From NCBI RefSeq assembly GCF_963676685.1, contig NC_092349.1:41121426-41185425 (forward strand): 64,000 nt of DNA, given 5' to 3'. Made by a program: the position numbers and the translations under genes. Within the stretch, counting starts at the first letter, position 1. The number at the start of each line of letters is the position of its first letter. Positions 8,903 to 20,511 of the stretch are shown piece after piece. Origin of the DNA: Mytilus edulis. Its lineage: Eukaryota > Mollusca > Bivalvia > Mytilida > Mytilidae. Under the pieces are notes generated by a model that searched no databases, was not told where the DNA came from, and worked only from the letters and a program-made list of their open reading frames with translations.

Positions 8903-11738
8903 AAGTTTGATCCTAATCACAGGCATGCGTGTTGAATTGTTAAAGTTAGAGAAATGGGAGAAACACATCTTGACTGACTGATGGTGGCGTAAAGACAAAT
9001 AAATTATTTTTTAAAGTTTTTGTGTACGATGTTAAGAAAAACATCTTCTCCAAACCATTCCCTCCTTTCCAATATGTATTCTTCAGTATTTCTTGCTAAT
9101 CACAGGGGGAGGGGACGGGGGGGGGGGGGGGGAGGGCCGATTTTTCTTTTCTTGATTCTGTGATATTGTTTGTTACTAATGATGTAACTAAAATGTAACC
9201 TCGTTTCTGAAAACAAATTCTTCAAAGAAGCGGATTTTACCAAAAGGATGTTTTGGAGATAGATCGCCGTAATTTCAAATTATGAATGAAACCATATAGT
9301 GCATTTCATTTCAGGGCATAAAGTAACGTTATGCAGGTGGACACTATGGTAACAATATACATTTTTAATACTTTTAATCTGCGTGAAAAACATTATGTGT
9401 TTTATCTTATTATGACGACTGTTTTAAATATGTACAGAACATTTTGTACAATTTAATTTGTTTTTCTAATTTGAAATATACGGGGAAAACATCAGATGAC
9501 CTTACTTTTATAAAGTATTTTATTATCCCTATTAATTGTATGCAACTTCTTTTTTTTTTTATCTAAATTTGTCGGTCTACGACGGGTACGATAACCACGA
9601 TTAAATGGTAAACAAATTTGAATAATCAAAAGAAGTTTAAACTATAAGCCTTGATTACAGTTTAAAAAGAGTATATGAACGAATTTTTAACGGAGTTTTT
9701 TGTCGAGAAATAACATTTGAACTTGTTGATAAAAAAAAAAAAAAAAAAAAGCCGAGAAGGCTCACCTATATTAAAAAAAACATTTTTCCGAATTCTGAAT
9801 TGCGAATTCTGAATTCTGAATGCTGAATTCCGAATGTTGAATTCTGAATTATAGGTGAGCCTTATCGACTCTCATTTATCTGCCTGTAACTCCGATAAGA
9901 AAAACCAGGATTTGTTGGATCTGCAGAATAAGGTTTGATGTAAGTTCTCATTCAAAATTATTTTTTTCATTAATACCCAGCGCAGCGTCCACATTACAGT
10001 TATTCAATATACCAGGTATGATCGTGCTTACCTGTTGCAAACGAAGTCTCATTATTAAATGTTTACCTGTACTAAAGGTAGGTATCTATTTATATAACTT
10101 GTTGATATTGTACATCCTGATTTTCTTTTTTCTCATTTGACAAATGTTCGTCCATTGAAAGATAGCTGTTATGACCTGCTTGTTTTTCCCCAAATACTTA
10201 TCATTGGCTCGTGCCTTCCGCTACTTTTGAACAATTAAATATTTAAAAAAAAATTAGAGTTACAAATTAGATATAATGAATAGATTTTGTACGTTAATCA
10301 AAAATGAAATAAATCAAATAGTTCGATGTTATTCCATCCAGTAAGAAGCTTTTCTTTGAGTATACTTAATTAATTGCTAATAGTAACCAAGTGATCTATA
10401 TACATAAGTAATGAGATGTGGTATCATTGCATTCGACTTCACACACTGTCAGTTAATTCCTAAAATGTCTTCACAAGTGCTTTTAAAGCTTAACATCATG
10501 AATGCATACGTATAAATCGCTAACAAAATAGTTCCGCCTGTTAGATAATTTCATTTGTCAAATCAGTATATGGCAACCTACAATATTAACCCATCTACCT
10601 CATGTTCTATAACTGTATAAACTATGATACAGGTTTAAGTGTACTTGTATACATTGATATATGCTGTAGATCATCTGGTTATGGTTCATACCAGTATATG
10701 CACTTGTGTGTATTATTAGCTTTAGTCTCCCTCTCTGTGGTTGCTTGCTTGAAGCTAATGCTACGAGTATAAAAACCTTAACTAATATTCATGCATTATC
10801 CCTCGATACCATTGCATGATATCTTTACATGTATCCGCTATCATAATTCCAGCAGTGGCAATCAATAACAACCCTATTGCAACTGATCATTCACCGTTTT
10901 CTGTGTTTATAAATTATTTATAACTTTGATTTGAAATATATAAAGTTGGTAAATTTGATAAAGCAACACAAACAATAGAAATAAGTAGAACACATTTTCA
11001 TTGTACCATCCATTTCTGGATTTTAAATAATAATATCAAGTTTGTTGATCCTGAGTTAAAGAAATGCTAAAGGCGAAGCTGAAGGTAATAGTTGGAAATG
11101 AAGAGACAGGGTTGCTTGTATACTAATTGCCAGTGTTTTATTATACATGAAGTAACACATTTTTCAAAATACATCATCTGGAGAAAAGACAAGCACAGGA
11201 TGCACAAAAAGATGACATTTTGTTGTTCATATATTTTTTGAAAGTATCTTATTTATAGTAATCAGAAGCAGGAGTTTTGTGTTAAAATTTCATTTCATAT
11301 CATTGCGGCTTAGTAAAAAAAATCTATTACCGTGCACCAAAGTATTCCGATAAATGACGACGACGACTTAGTACTATTCTGCTTTAGTTCTATAAAAATG
11401 TAACTGTTCATGTACAATGTATCATGATTTTCTTCTTTTTTTATACATAGCTCCTGATTAGAAATTCATTAATTTGAAAGCAGACTTCGAAAACGACGAT
11501 TATTGAAACTTGCATTCATCAGCTATTTAAGTGTTGTACCTTATAATGCAAAAAAATCCAAACAACATGAATATTCAATGATTTAATTTTTGTCCGATAA
11601 AAATGAATTCTGAAAAGATCTTTTGAAGTATGGTTGCAACACAATTTACCTGGTAAGTAGTCTTTGAAAACTTTAACTGGCAGTTTATAGCATTTGGAAA
11701 TATTAATTGACAATTAGTCTGTGAAAGGATTATAAAAT
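8903..11738. other. Non-coding stretch upstream of the IL-17-like gene
   Basis: No coding exon was recognised. It contains a G-rich tract at about 9107-9137, a poly-A tract at about 9731-9750 and the small inverted structure at 9757-9863. The promoter and 5' exon of the IL-17-like gene probably lie somewhere here but show no decisive sequence signal. Confidence 0.45.
9757..9863. repeat. Mini foldback element with a GAATTCTGA-type core
   Basis: AAGGCTCACCTATA (9757-9770) is perfectly mirrored by TATAGGTGAGCCTT (9850-9863). Between them, 9789-9849 is a degenerate tandem array of 7-9 bp units around GAATTCTGAAT. A poly-A run sits directly outside the left arm. Confidence 0.8.
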
Positions 11739-12636
11739 CACTGTGCTTAAACGGCTCACAGCCCAAGATGGAGCCGCCTTGCGTCGGTTAGAAACTTTTC
11801 TTCTATAGAATAACAATACCACGAATGCATCAATTAAACAACTGAATTTAAAAGTTGTATTAATCGTTTAGGGAAACCCTTAAACTGGAAAGGTGATTAA
11901 ATTCTACAAAATAAACGATCACAGCACGATTTAAAAAAAAACACTAAGGCTGTCCGTAACTTCAAAACAACTTGTCCGTAACTTTTTTCATCATACCAAT
12001 AGAGATGTCCGTAACTTTCAAAGAATCGACATACGCGGATGTAATGTTTAAACTGATGATAGAGATTGCATCGAATACATATTCACAAAACGAAGTAGAT
12101 GTCTAGTATGATATAATTCATTGTATCGATGGAAGACAAAATTGGGAAAAATATGAAAAAAATCACGATAAATCCGCAAAACTCGGGTCTCATTTTGTAT
12201 AACGTCGATGTACCCGAATCGCCTAGTTCGGAGGGTTGTTTTCGATCATAGCAGATAAACTGTTGAAACATCATTATTCGTTTTTATTTTTGAACAAGTA
12301 GACTACACAAGTATTTTTTACAAATACATGTAGCATGTATACACTTACTGATTTTCTGATCGCTAGCAACGACAAGGGTAGCGTGAATCTGGGATTTTGG
12401 AGGGGAACCCAAATTGCCCAGGCATGCAGTGGATAGACTATACGAGACTTAAATGCACCAACTTTTTCCGTCTTTTTGAAAAAGCCAAAAATACTTTTCT
12501 CTCATCCCCACAAAAACAAATCCCATCAGCATTGACAGTAAAATAAAAGGGGTGTCAATCTGGACACACTGGGACGTTGCGCACGGTGATATTGCGGCAC
12601 CCTGGCCAAGATTTACAGTAAATGGGAAAACTTAAA

Positions 12637-14702
12637 CTAGAGGCTCTAAAGAGCCTGTGTCGCTCACCTTGGTATAATTATGTGAATATTAAACAAAAGA
12701 AGCAGATAGATTCATGACAAAATTGTGTTTTGGTGATGGTGATGTGTTTGTACATCTTACTTTACTGAACATTCTTGCTGCTTACAATTATCTCTATCTA
12801 TAATGAACTTGGCCCAGTAGTTTCGGTGGAAAATGTTAGTAAAATTTACGATAGATCTTGACCTGATAAACAATTTTACCCCTGTCAAATTTGCTCTAAA
12901 TGCTTTGGTTTTTGAGTTATAAGCCAAAAACTGCTTTTTACCCCAATGTTCTATTTTTAGCCATGGCGGCCATCTTGATTTGATGGCCGGGTCACCAGAC
13001 AAATTTTTTCAACTAAATACCTCATATATGATTGTTGCCAAGTTTGGATTAATTCGGCTCAGTAGTTTCAGAGGAGAAGATTTTTGTAAAAGATAACTAA
13101 GATTTACGAAAAATGGTTAAAAATTGACTATAAAGGACAATAACTCCTTAGGGGGTCAATTGACCATTTCAGTCATGTTGATTTATTTGTAAATCTTACT
13201 TTTCTGAACATTATTGCTGTTTACAGGTTATCTCTATCTGTAATATTTTTCAAGATAATAACCAAAACAGCAAAATTTCCTTAAACTTACCAATTTAGGG
13301 GCAGCAACCCAACAACGGGTTGTCCGATTCATCTGAAAATTTAAGGGCAGATAGATCTTGACCTGATAAACAATTTTACTCCGTCAGATTTGCTGTAAAT
13401 GCTTTGGTTTTTGAGTTATAAGCCAAAAACTGCATTCTACCCCTATGTTCTATTTTTAGTCATGGCGGCCATCTTAGTTGGATGGCTGGGTCATCGGACA
13501 CATTTTTAAAACTAAATACCCCAAAAATGATTGTGGCCAAGTTTGGATTAATTTAACCCAGTAGTTTCAGAGGAGAAGATTTTTGTAAAAGATTACTAAG
13601 ATTTACGAAAAATGGTTAAAAATTGACTATAAAGGGCGATAACTCCTAAAGGGGTCAACTGACCATTTCGGTCATCAGACTTATTTGTAAATCTTACTTT
13701 GCTGAACATTATTGCTGTTTACAGTTTATCTCTATCTATAATAATATTCAAGATAATAACCCAAAACAGTGAAATTTCCATAAAATTACCAATTCAGGGG
13801 CAGCAACCCAACAACGGGTTGTCCGATTCATCTGAAAATTTCAGGGCAAATAGATGTTGACCTGATGAACAATTTTACCTATGTTAGATTTGCTCTAAAT
13901 GCTTTGGTTTTTGATTTATAAGCCAAAAACAGCATTTTACCCCTATGTTCTATTTTTAGCCATGGCGGCCATCTTGGTTGGTTGACCGGATCACTGGACA
14001 CATTTTTTAAACTAGATACCCCAATGATGATTGTGGCCAAGTTTGCATTAATTTGGCCCAGTAGTTTCAGAGGAGAAGATTTTTGTAAAAGATTACTAAG
14101 ATTTACGAAAAATGGTTAAAAATTGACTATAAAGGGCAATAACTCCTAAAGGGGTCAACTGACCATTTTGGTCATGTTGACTTATTTGTAAATCTTACTT
14201 TGCTGAACATTATTGCTTTTTACAGTTTATCTCTATCTATAATAATATTCAAGATAATAACCATATAACGGCAAAATTTTCTTAAAATTGCCAGTTCAGG
14301 GGCAGCAACCCAACAACCGATTGTCCGATTCGTCTGAAAATTTCAGGGCAGATAGATCTTGACTTAATAAACAATTTAACTGCGGTCAGATTTGCTCTAA
14401 ATGCTTTGGTTTCAGAGTTATAAGCCAAAAACTGCATTTTACCCCTATGTTCTATTTTTAGCCATGGTGGCCATCTTGGTTGGTTGGCCGGGTAACCGAA
14501 CACATTTTTAAAACTAGATACCCCAATGATGATTGTGACCAAGTTTGGTTAAATTTGGCTCAGTAGTTTCAGAGGAGAAGATTTTTGTAAAAGTTAACGA
14601 CGACGGACGCCAGACGACGCCGGACGCCGACGGACGCCGACGGACGCCGGACGCCAAGTGATGAGAAAAGCTCACTTGGCCCTTCGGGCCAGGTGAGCTA
14701 AA
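12637..14702 (+). mobile_element. Helitron-like non-autonomous element with four ~500-bp tandem units
   Basis: It opens near CTAGAGGCTCTAAAGAGCC and ends with a hairpin followed by CTAA. The core repeats about every 500 bp; the landmark CATGGCGGCCATCTT or its variants lies near 12962, 13463, 13961 and 14464. Each unit also holds GCTTTGGTTTTTGAGTTATA and AATTGACTATAAAGG. A terminal GACGGACGCC-type mini-array (about 14596-14655) precedes the hairpin. A hairpin then CTRR matches Helitron 3' ends, and bivalve elements with tandem cores are known, but no Rep/helicase is present. Open frames in the units, such as minus-strand WPPWLKIEH peptides, are by-products. Confidence 0.65.
14670..14698. repeat. 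3'-terminal hairpin of the Helitron-like element
   Basis: GCTCACTTGGCCC, a TTC loop, then GGGCCAGGTGAGC form a 13-bp-arm hairpin with one mismatch, followed immediately by TAAAAAAGG (CTAA counted from the last C). Confidence 0.85.
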
Positions 14703-15661
14703 AAAGGACATTAATGATTTTGTATAAATGAATAAACCTAGTTTTACAGCTAGCTGCATATTTCATTTGTATGCAAGTTGCATTAAATCTCATTAAACTG
14801 AATAAAACTAAAAGACACAATAGGTAAAAGTCAGTGACAATAAAAGGAAAAGAGCAGTCAACATAGTGTAACAATTCGACACAGTATATAAAAATATAAA
14901 TAACTACGTAGGACAACAGGGTAATTTAATAGTCTAACAAACCCTGATAACATACAAAGAGAGAGAGAAAAAAAAACATACTAGGAAACATATTCAAACA
15001 AGAACTATCTTTAAAAAAAGATATCCGACGTGTTTAAATTTGAGTATAAATTATGTTTAAAACTATCATTTCGATAACCTTCAGAAGCACAAAGATACCA
15101 TTTAAATAACGTTTTCTCTGTTTGTGTTCAGTATTCTCGGTCCTCGTATCTTTCTGTTTACATCACCAAAACCCCGCGGAAACATATTCAAAAAATCATA
15201 ACATTATAAATAACTGGTGGGATGTATAAATACCGAGCCGCGTCAAAGAGTATTCATCAAAATACACATAGAAAGAAACAGAGGTGAAGGTAAACCGCAA
15301 ACATATAATTAAACTCAAAACATTAAAGAGTATGAAAAAGCCTTGGTCTGACAAGCGAAAAACGTCGATAAGACGCACATCAGTAAATAAAAGTTCAAAC
15401 CATAACCAGGATGGAGTACCACAAACCCCACATAAAACTTCTGTGGTTTAAGTATGATGTGTTAATCAAATCACATTTAGTGGTGAATGAGTAGTATTTC
15501 AGTATAACGCGAAGGTTACAAATATGATGTTAATTGTCTTCTAATTGTTGAAATTATAATTCTTAAAATTTTAAATCAAAAGTTACCCACATCTAAAAAT
15601 AAAGTTATGGACAGTCTGCTTAGTTTCGATCAAAAAGTTACGGACATCTTATGCATTTTTT

Positions 15662-15891
15662 GAGGGCCCTCATGGGGTTTTTGATTATGTGATTACTTGG
15701 CCGTTTTTTTAATGATTATTTGATTATTAAGCCAAATATTTCATGATTATTTGATTACCTAGGACTGTATTTTTAGTTTATGATTATTTGATTACTAAAG
15801 ATAAGCAAATATTTAATGATTATGTGATTATATTGGCAAAAAAATGGTGATTATGTGATTACTAGGACCCCCCCCCCCCATGAGGGGCCTC
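15662..15891. repeat. Mini inverted-repeat element filled with TGATTATTTGATTA motifs
   Basis: GAGGGCCCTCATGGGG (15662-15677) is mirrored with one mismatch by CCCCATGAGGGGCCTC (15876-15891). Between them at least seven copies of GATTATxTGATTA are spaced irregularly. A C-tract adjoins the right arm. Confidence 0.75.
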
Positions 15892-16065
15892 TTTTTTAAA
15901 GTTGACCTTGCGCTTTAGTGAACTCTATATTAACAAATTTAAGGTAATTGTTAGTCATTTCTTTATTCAATAATCCTATAAATATTTACATTCTGCATGA
16001 AAGACGTCGCAAAAGGTACATTTTGTATGAATTAAATATCAACGAGTTTAGAGTCCGCCATCTTG

Positions 16066-16095
16066 GGCTGTGGGTAACTTAAGTTACCCACAGCC
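16066..16095. repeat. Perfect 30-bp palindrome at the right end of the CACTG element
   Basis: GGCTGTGGGTAACTT is followed without spacer by its exact reverse complement. Each half contains the AAGTTACCCACA variant of the subterminal motif, so the palindrome is two head-to-head motif copies. Confidence 0.9.
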
Positions 16096-16109
16096 GTTTA
16101 AGCACAGTG

Positions 16110-17095
16110 AAAATAGAACAAATATAATAAATTTATTTACTGGCTTTTAGAACAACAATCTTGCTATAACAGCTGGAAGTTAGTGTGTTATTATACAGAA
16201 AAAAGCAGAATCACGATCGTCTAGTAATTTCTCAAAATGTGTGGTCTTAAGAAAAACTCGGAAAATGCTTGCCGCATGTAATAAGTATTTGTAACTCTCA
16301 ATTGGTATAAAGTCTTTTTCAGACAATTTCGTAGAAATAGTTTAAATTTATTTGTCTATAATTTTAAAAAAGGAAATACATATTACTGAAAACTCTTATA
16401 TGTTGTATGAATTAAATAAAATGTCTAATGGCATACTATTATTCTTTGCATTAGGATTAACATAAATATTGATAAATCGTCTATTTGTATCATACCAGTC
16501 TTTAGCCATCGTTAATATCAAAATTGTGTTTGAGTCACATTGAATTTTGAAGCAGTCATTGCAGTCTGTGCTTCAGATCTTTTTCTAAAATATCTTTGAA
16601 AGTCCATATTTTTAAGCAGATTTATACTTTGATGACTCGCCTTTTTATTTTAAAGATGAAAAAGAGACAAACGATGCCAAAGGGATATTCAAACTCATAA
16701 GTCGAATATAAACTGACAATTCTACTGCAAAGGTTTGATTGGCAATGAACTGTTATTAAGCAAATGCTAGATCTATTTCTTTACCTTACAATCAGCTAAC
16801 TATTGTAAAAGTAACAGGTACACAAATACACTTTTGCTTTATTTGTACATGTACTATATAATTTAGTATTGTTTTCAATTTTACATCAAAATGTAGATAC
16901 AGACTTTAAGTCCCCGGGGGTACAATCAGTTCAGTAGTCAAATCTATCGGTACTGACATGATTTATGGAAAACCTTTCTTTTACAAATTAAAAAAAATTT
17001 GAAAAAAATACGGTTTAACCTCTATCGGGCAAAGTTGATCTTTGGTGGATTTGGCTATTACTTGGATATTTTTTCCCTTTCATATAGCTCTTAAA
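16110..17095. other. Non-coding stretch
   Basis: No exon was recognised. A short dispersed-repeat piece (about 16665-16720, ATGCCAAAGGGATATTCAAA) matches 20152-20205. Confidence 0.4.
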
Positions 17096-17099
17096 GCCC

Positions 17100-20000
17100 C
17101 AGTCCCTCTAGACCACGATCGCACCACGCTCACCGCAATCTAAAATCAATTCCGATCGTGGTGAGGTCGTGGTATGAGCGGCATGAAAATGTAAATTTTC
17201 GTTGCTTTCGCGATGCTACTACGTCCTCATTACGCTTCTAGAACGATCCCGCTACGATAAAAACACGTTCTCACCGCGCTTATTCTGCAACCTCGCTACG
17301 CTTATCAATTATTTAATCTTTCTACGTTTATCACGTTCTCACTACGACCATACCACGAGTTATCCGATTGCAACACTTCTACTGCGATTATAGAACGTTC
17401 TTATCACGATTATAAGTAGTTCTCAGCAATAACGTCAACATCGTGTTCCATATCAATACAGTTCCATTCCTTCTATTTCTGATAAATACATAGATTTCTC
17501 GGAAACAATACAGACTGTCAGTCAAGCCACCAAAATCCACTAAAACACGTAGGCGTGGTGGTATGGGTTGATGGAGAGGCAGAGGGAGCTCTGATAGAAA
17601 TGTATCCTGATCAAGCAGAGATGTCGGACCGACAAATCCAACCTAAATTACAACCTAGTGCTGGTCCATAAAGCTCAAATGACGATATTTTAGTGTACGA
17701 TAGCAGAGATGACACAGATATGTCATTGATATAGGAAGATGTAGTATGACTGCCAATGAGACAACTCTCCATCCAATTACAATTTATAAAAGTAAACCAT
17801 TATAAGCCAAGGTACGGCCTTCAAAACGGAGCCTTCGCTCACACCAAACAGCAAGCTATAAAGTGTCCCCAAAATAACAAGTGTAAAACCATTCAAACGG
17901 GAAAACCAACGGTCTAATCTATATAAAAACAAGACGCATGGTTGAGCCGTTAGAGAAAATTGACAAGAAGTCCTTATTTCATACAGACAGATAAATCCTG
18001 GAGAGATTTAATATATTTTATGTGAAAATGACAATAAGAATGATGGTCGTAGTACGAATGTTGTCAGGTCGTGAGAAGAGCATGATGAGGACGACAAGGG
18101 CGTGCTAGAATCGTACTATGGTCGTGAACAGCGTGGTATAGTCGTAGTGGAAGCGTAATTGGTTCGCGGTGAGAACTTATTGGTCGTAGTGAGGTCGTAA
18201 TAACGTCGCTGTAAGATTGTAGCGCAGTCTCTCCGAATAGAATCACGCTTTCGCTACGATGGTACGGCGACTTTTGCGATCTTAATACGATCTTAGTGCG
18301 CTCTTATTACGCTTCTACTACGATCTGATTTCTCAACGACCGCACCACGATTGTTTTGAACATGTTTAAAGTTGCCCACGCTCATCACGATCTTAAAGAC
18401 CTCACCACGACGTGATACGACCACTGCGATCTACACGATCGTACTGACGTTTCGCACGGTAATGCGTTCGTTATTATATGATTTAAGAACAGCAACAATT
18501 TGCCTATACAAAATAAAATCACCAACATCCATATATCTACAGAAAGGCCCGGACATGTTTTTTTTTATCTTAAGTTAATTCTATAAATTTTTGCACCATA
18601 CATTTATTTTATTGAACACAAATCTTACTTTTACTTTAAAAATTGCATGTCCGGCGTAACATTTCAAATTAAAAAAAATGCATTTTTCTTTATTCCGTTG
18701 TATTTTTGCACATTAAATCTGCGAAATTTAGTATACCGGCTTCCTACTAGATTTATATTATAACATCATACCCGTTTTTTGGTATTGGCTGAAATTTGAA
18801 GCAAGCCTTCAACGAAATATTCAGCAAAGGAACCTGTCTAAATGTGTTATGAGGAAAGTTTATCAACATTTCAGTATTATTATTATCTCTATAAAGTAAT
18901 AAAATCATATTAAAACTATACTCAATAGAAAGTTCTGAAAAAGATAAACATTTCCAAAGTTTCAAATGTGAAAAAACAACTTTTCTTGAAGCAGAATTTA
19001 AAAAAATCGACTGTCTAGCCACTAGGTCCAAATTTAATTTTTGTCCATTCCTTAGGTGAAACATGTTGTATAAATACTACATTTGCATTTATAATACAAA
19101 ACTAACATATTTATAAAGTACAAACTAGTATAAGTTCATACAAATGGCTAAATGATTCGGGTGTTTTCACAAATATGATGACTTTACATTTTTTTTCGGA
19201 AAGCATTCCCTATGGTTAGTCATTATGTCCAAGGGCGTCATTTTGACGTTTCTGCACAGTGGCGTCTTTTATACAAATACACACTATTTACGAATTGTTT
19301 AGGCAGTTAAAATGATGCCGGGAAATATTCATTCCAAAATGGTCTGCTGAATAAAAAAAACACTCAGATTAGAAAAACACACACACATAAGGAATACACC
19401 CTTTATAGGCATAGGGGAAAAGGGGGGATGGGCCGAGGGATAATTTCTTATGGACAAAAGTTTCCACGCAAATCTAAAACACCTTTATAGATTAGAAACC
19501 GATTAGAATCCGAGGTACAATGGTCTTATAATTTTTAAAGAATTAAATAAATACGTATTTGTAAAATAAACCCATCAGTGCTAAAAAGATAGAGAAATAG
19601 TCTAAAAACTCGCACAGACACATACAAATATTGGACAAAAGTAAGTTCAATCTAATAAAAAGAAATATTGCTAAATTATTATATGACCGATTTTTATGAA
19701 ATAAATACCCTAAGTGTTTATGTTCAATTTGTTTAAAAAATGTTCAGCTATATTTTTGTTTGAGTGTGTCCCTCCGGGAGCAAGATTTATTTTTAAAAGG
19801 TTGCTATGTATCCTATCCAAAATAAAATTGGAAAAATTTGCATTTGTTTTCATCTCATTACGGATCAGATAATAAAAACGATCCTTACTTAATTGCCTTA
19901 TACATAATGAATTTTGAAACATTTCTTCAGCTTATTGTATTTATTTGATAAAAGTCGATCGAGTAGGTTCTCGGCTCTTGATAAAAAAAAATGTCAAAGT

Positions 20001-20133
20001 TAGTATATGGCGTCACATTTGTCAATTATACATGTTACGTCTTGCGACGCAATACCGTGCGTAACGTCACTACGATCATCAAAAATTGCATTTTTTTCTC
20101 AGATCGTAGTGCGATCGTGGCCTAGTGGGACTG
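17100..20133. mobile_element. Inverted-repeat element(s) with degenerate CpG-rich subterminal arrays
   Basis: CAGTCCCTCTAGACCACGATC at 17100 is mirrored by GATCGTGGCCTAGTGGGACTG ending at 20133. Inside, 17100-17420 and 18240-18480 carry dozens of degenerate CTACGAT/CACGATC-like units, while 18040-18235 carries the inverse (GTCGTAGT/GATCGTGG) and 20030-20130 a shorter mixed block. The alternation suggests two adjacent or nested elements, roughly 17100-18235 and 18240-20133. No transposase was recognised; two minus-strand open frames (18753-19064, 19710-19922) have no known similarity. An M3-type repeat (17725-17935) is inserted. Confidence 0.55.
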
Positions 20134-20149
20134 TGGAATTAATGAGGGA

Positions 20150-20330
20150 CGAAAGATACCAAAGGGACATTCAAACTCATAAATCGAAAATAAACTGACA
20201 ACGCCATGACTTAAGATGAAAAAGACAAACAGATTAAAAATAGTACACTTGACACAACATAGATAACTAAAAAAATAAGCAACAAGAACCCCACCAAAAA
20301 CTAGGGATGATCTCAGGTGTTCCGGAAAGG
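20150..20330. repeat. Dispersed repeat fragment beside the CpG-rich element
   Basis: AAGATACCAAAGGGACATTC followed by AAACTCATAAATCGAAAATA resembles the segment at 16665-16720. A poorly resolved repeat body continues to about 20330. Confidence 0.5.
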
Positions 20331-20511
20331 TAAGCAGATCCTGCTCCACATGTGGCACCCGTCGTATTGCTTATTTGATAACAAACCCGGTAAATAGTCT
20401 AATTCGGTAGGTCACATTCGATAAAGGGAAGGGGATTGTAGTTACGACGTTAAGAACATATCCGATATCATTTGTGAAACGGTATTTTTAGTCCTGTTAT
20501 TTATGATTAGT

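Larger units (their letters stand above)
11739..16109. mobile_element. CACTG...CAGTG inverted-repeat element with subterminal motif clusters
   Basis: The left tip CACTGTGCTTAAACGGCT (11739-11756) is mirrored at the right tip (16092-16109). The left continues with CACAGCCCAAGATGG and the same sequence appears inverted near 16057-16072. Just inside the left end TGTCCGTAACTT occurs three times (11951-12017). Just inside the right end three inverted variants of AAGTTACGGACA occur (15580-15646). AAAAT flanks both tips, a possible but AT-rich duplication. CACTG ends with subterminal repeats are typical of the CACTA/EnSpm superfamily (family knowledge), though that group usually makes 2-3 bp duplications. 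No transposase was found inside, so it would be non-autonomous or a composite. Confidence 0.6.

Noticed and set aside
12757..14759. Minus-strand frames with WPPWLKIEH and KTKAFRANLT peptides
   Set aside because: They repeat with the 500-bp units and have no start or domain; by-products of the tandem element.
11731..16117. 8-bp target duplication of hAT type around the CACTG element
   Set aside because: TATAAAAT on the left and AAAATAGA on the right do not match over 8 bp; only AAAAT is shared.
18753..19922. Two minus-strand frames (103 and 70 codons) as a possible transposase
   Set aside because: No catalytic motif or family resemblance; kept only as a note on the CpG-rich element.
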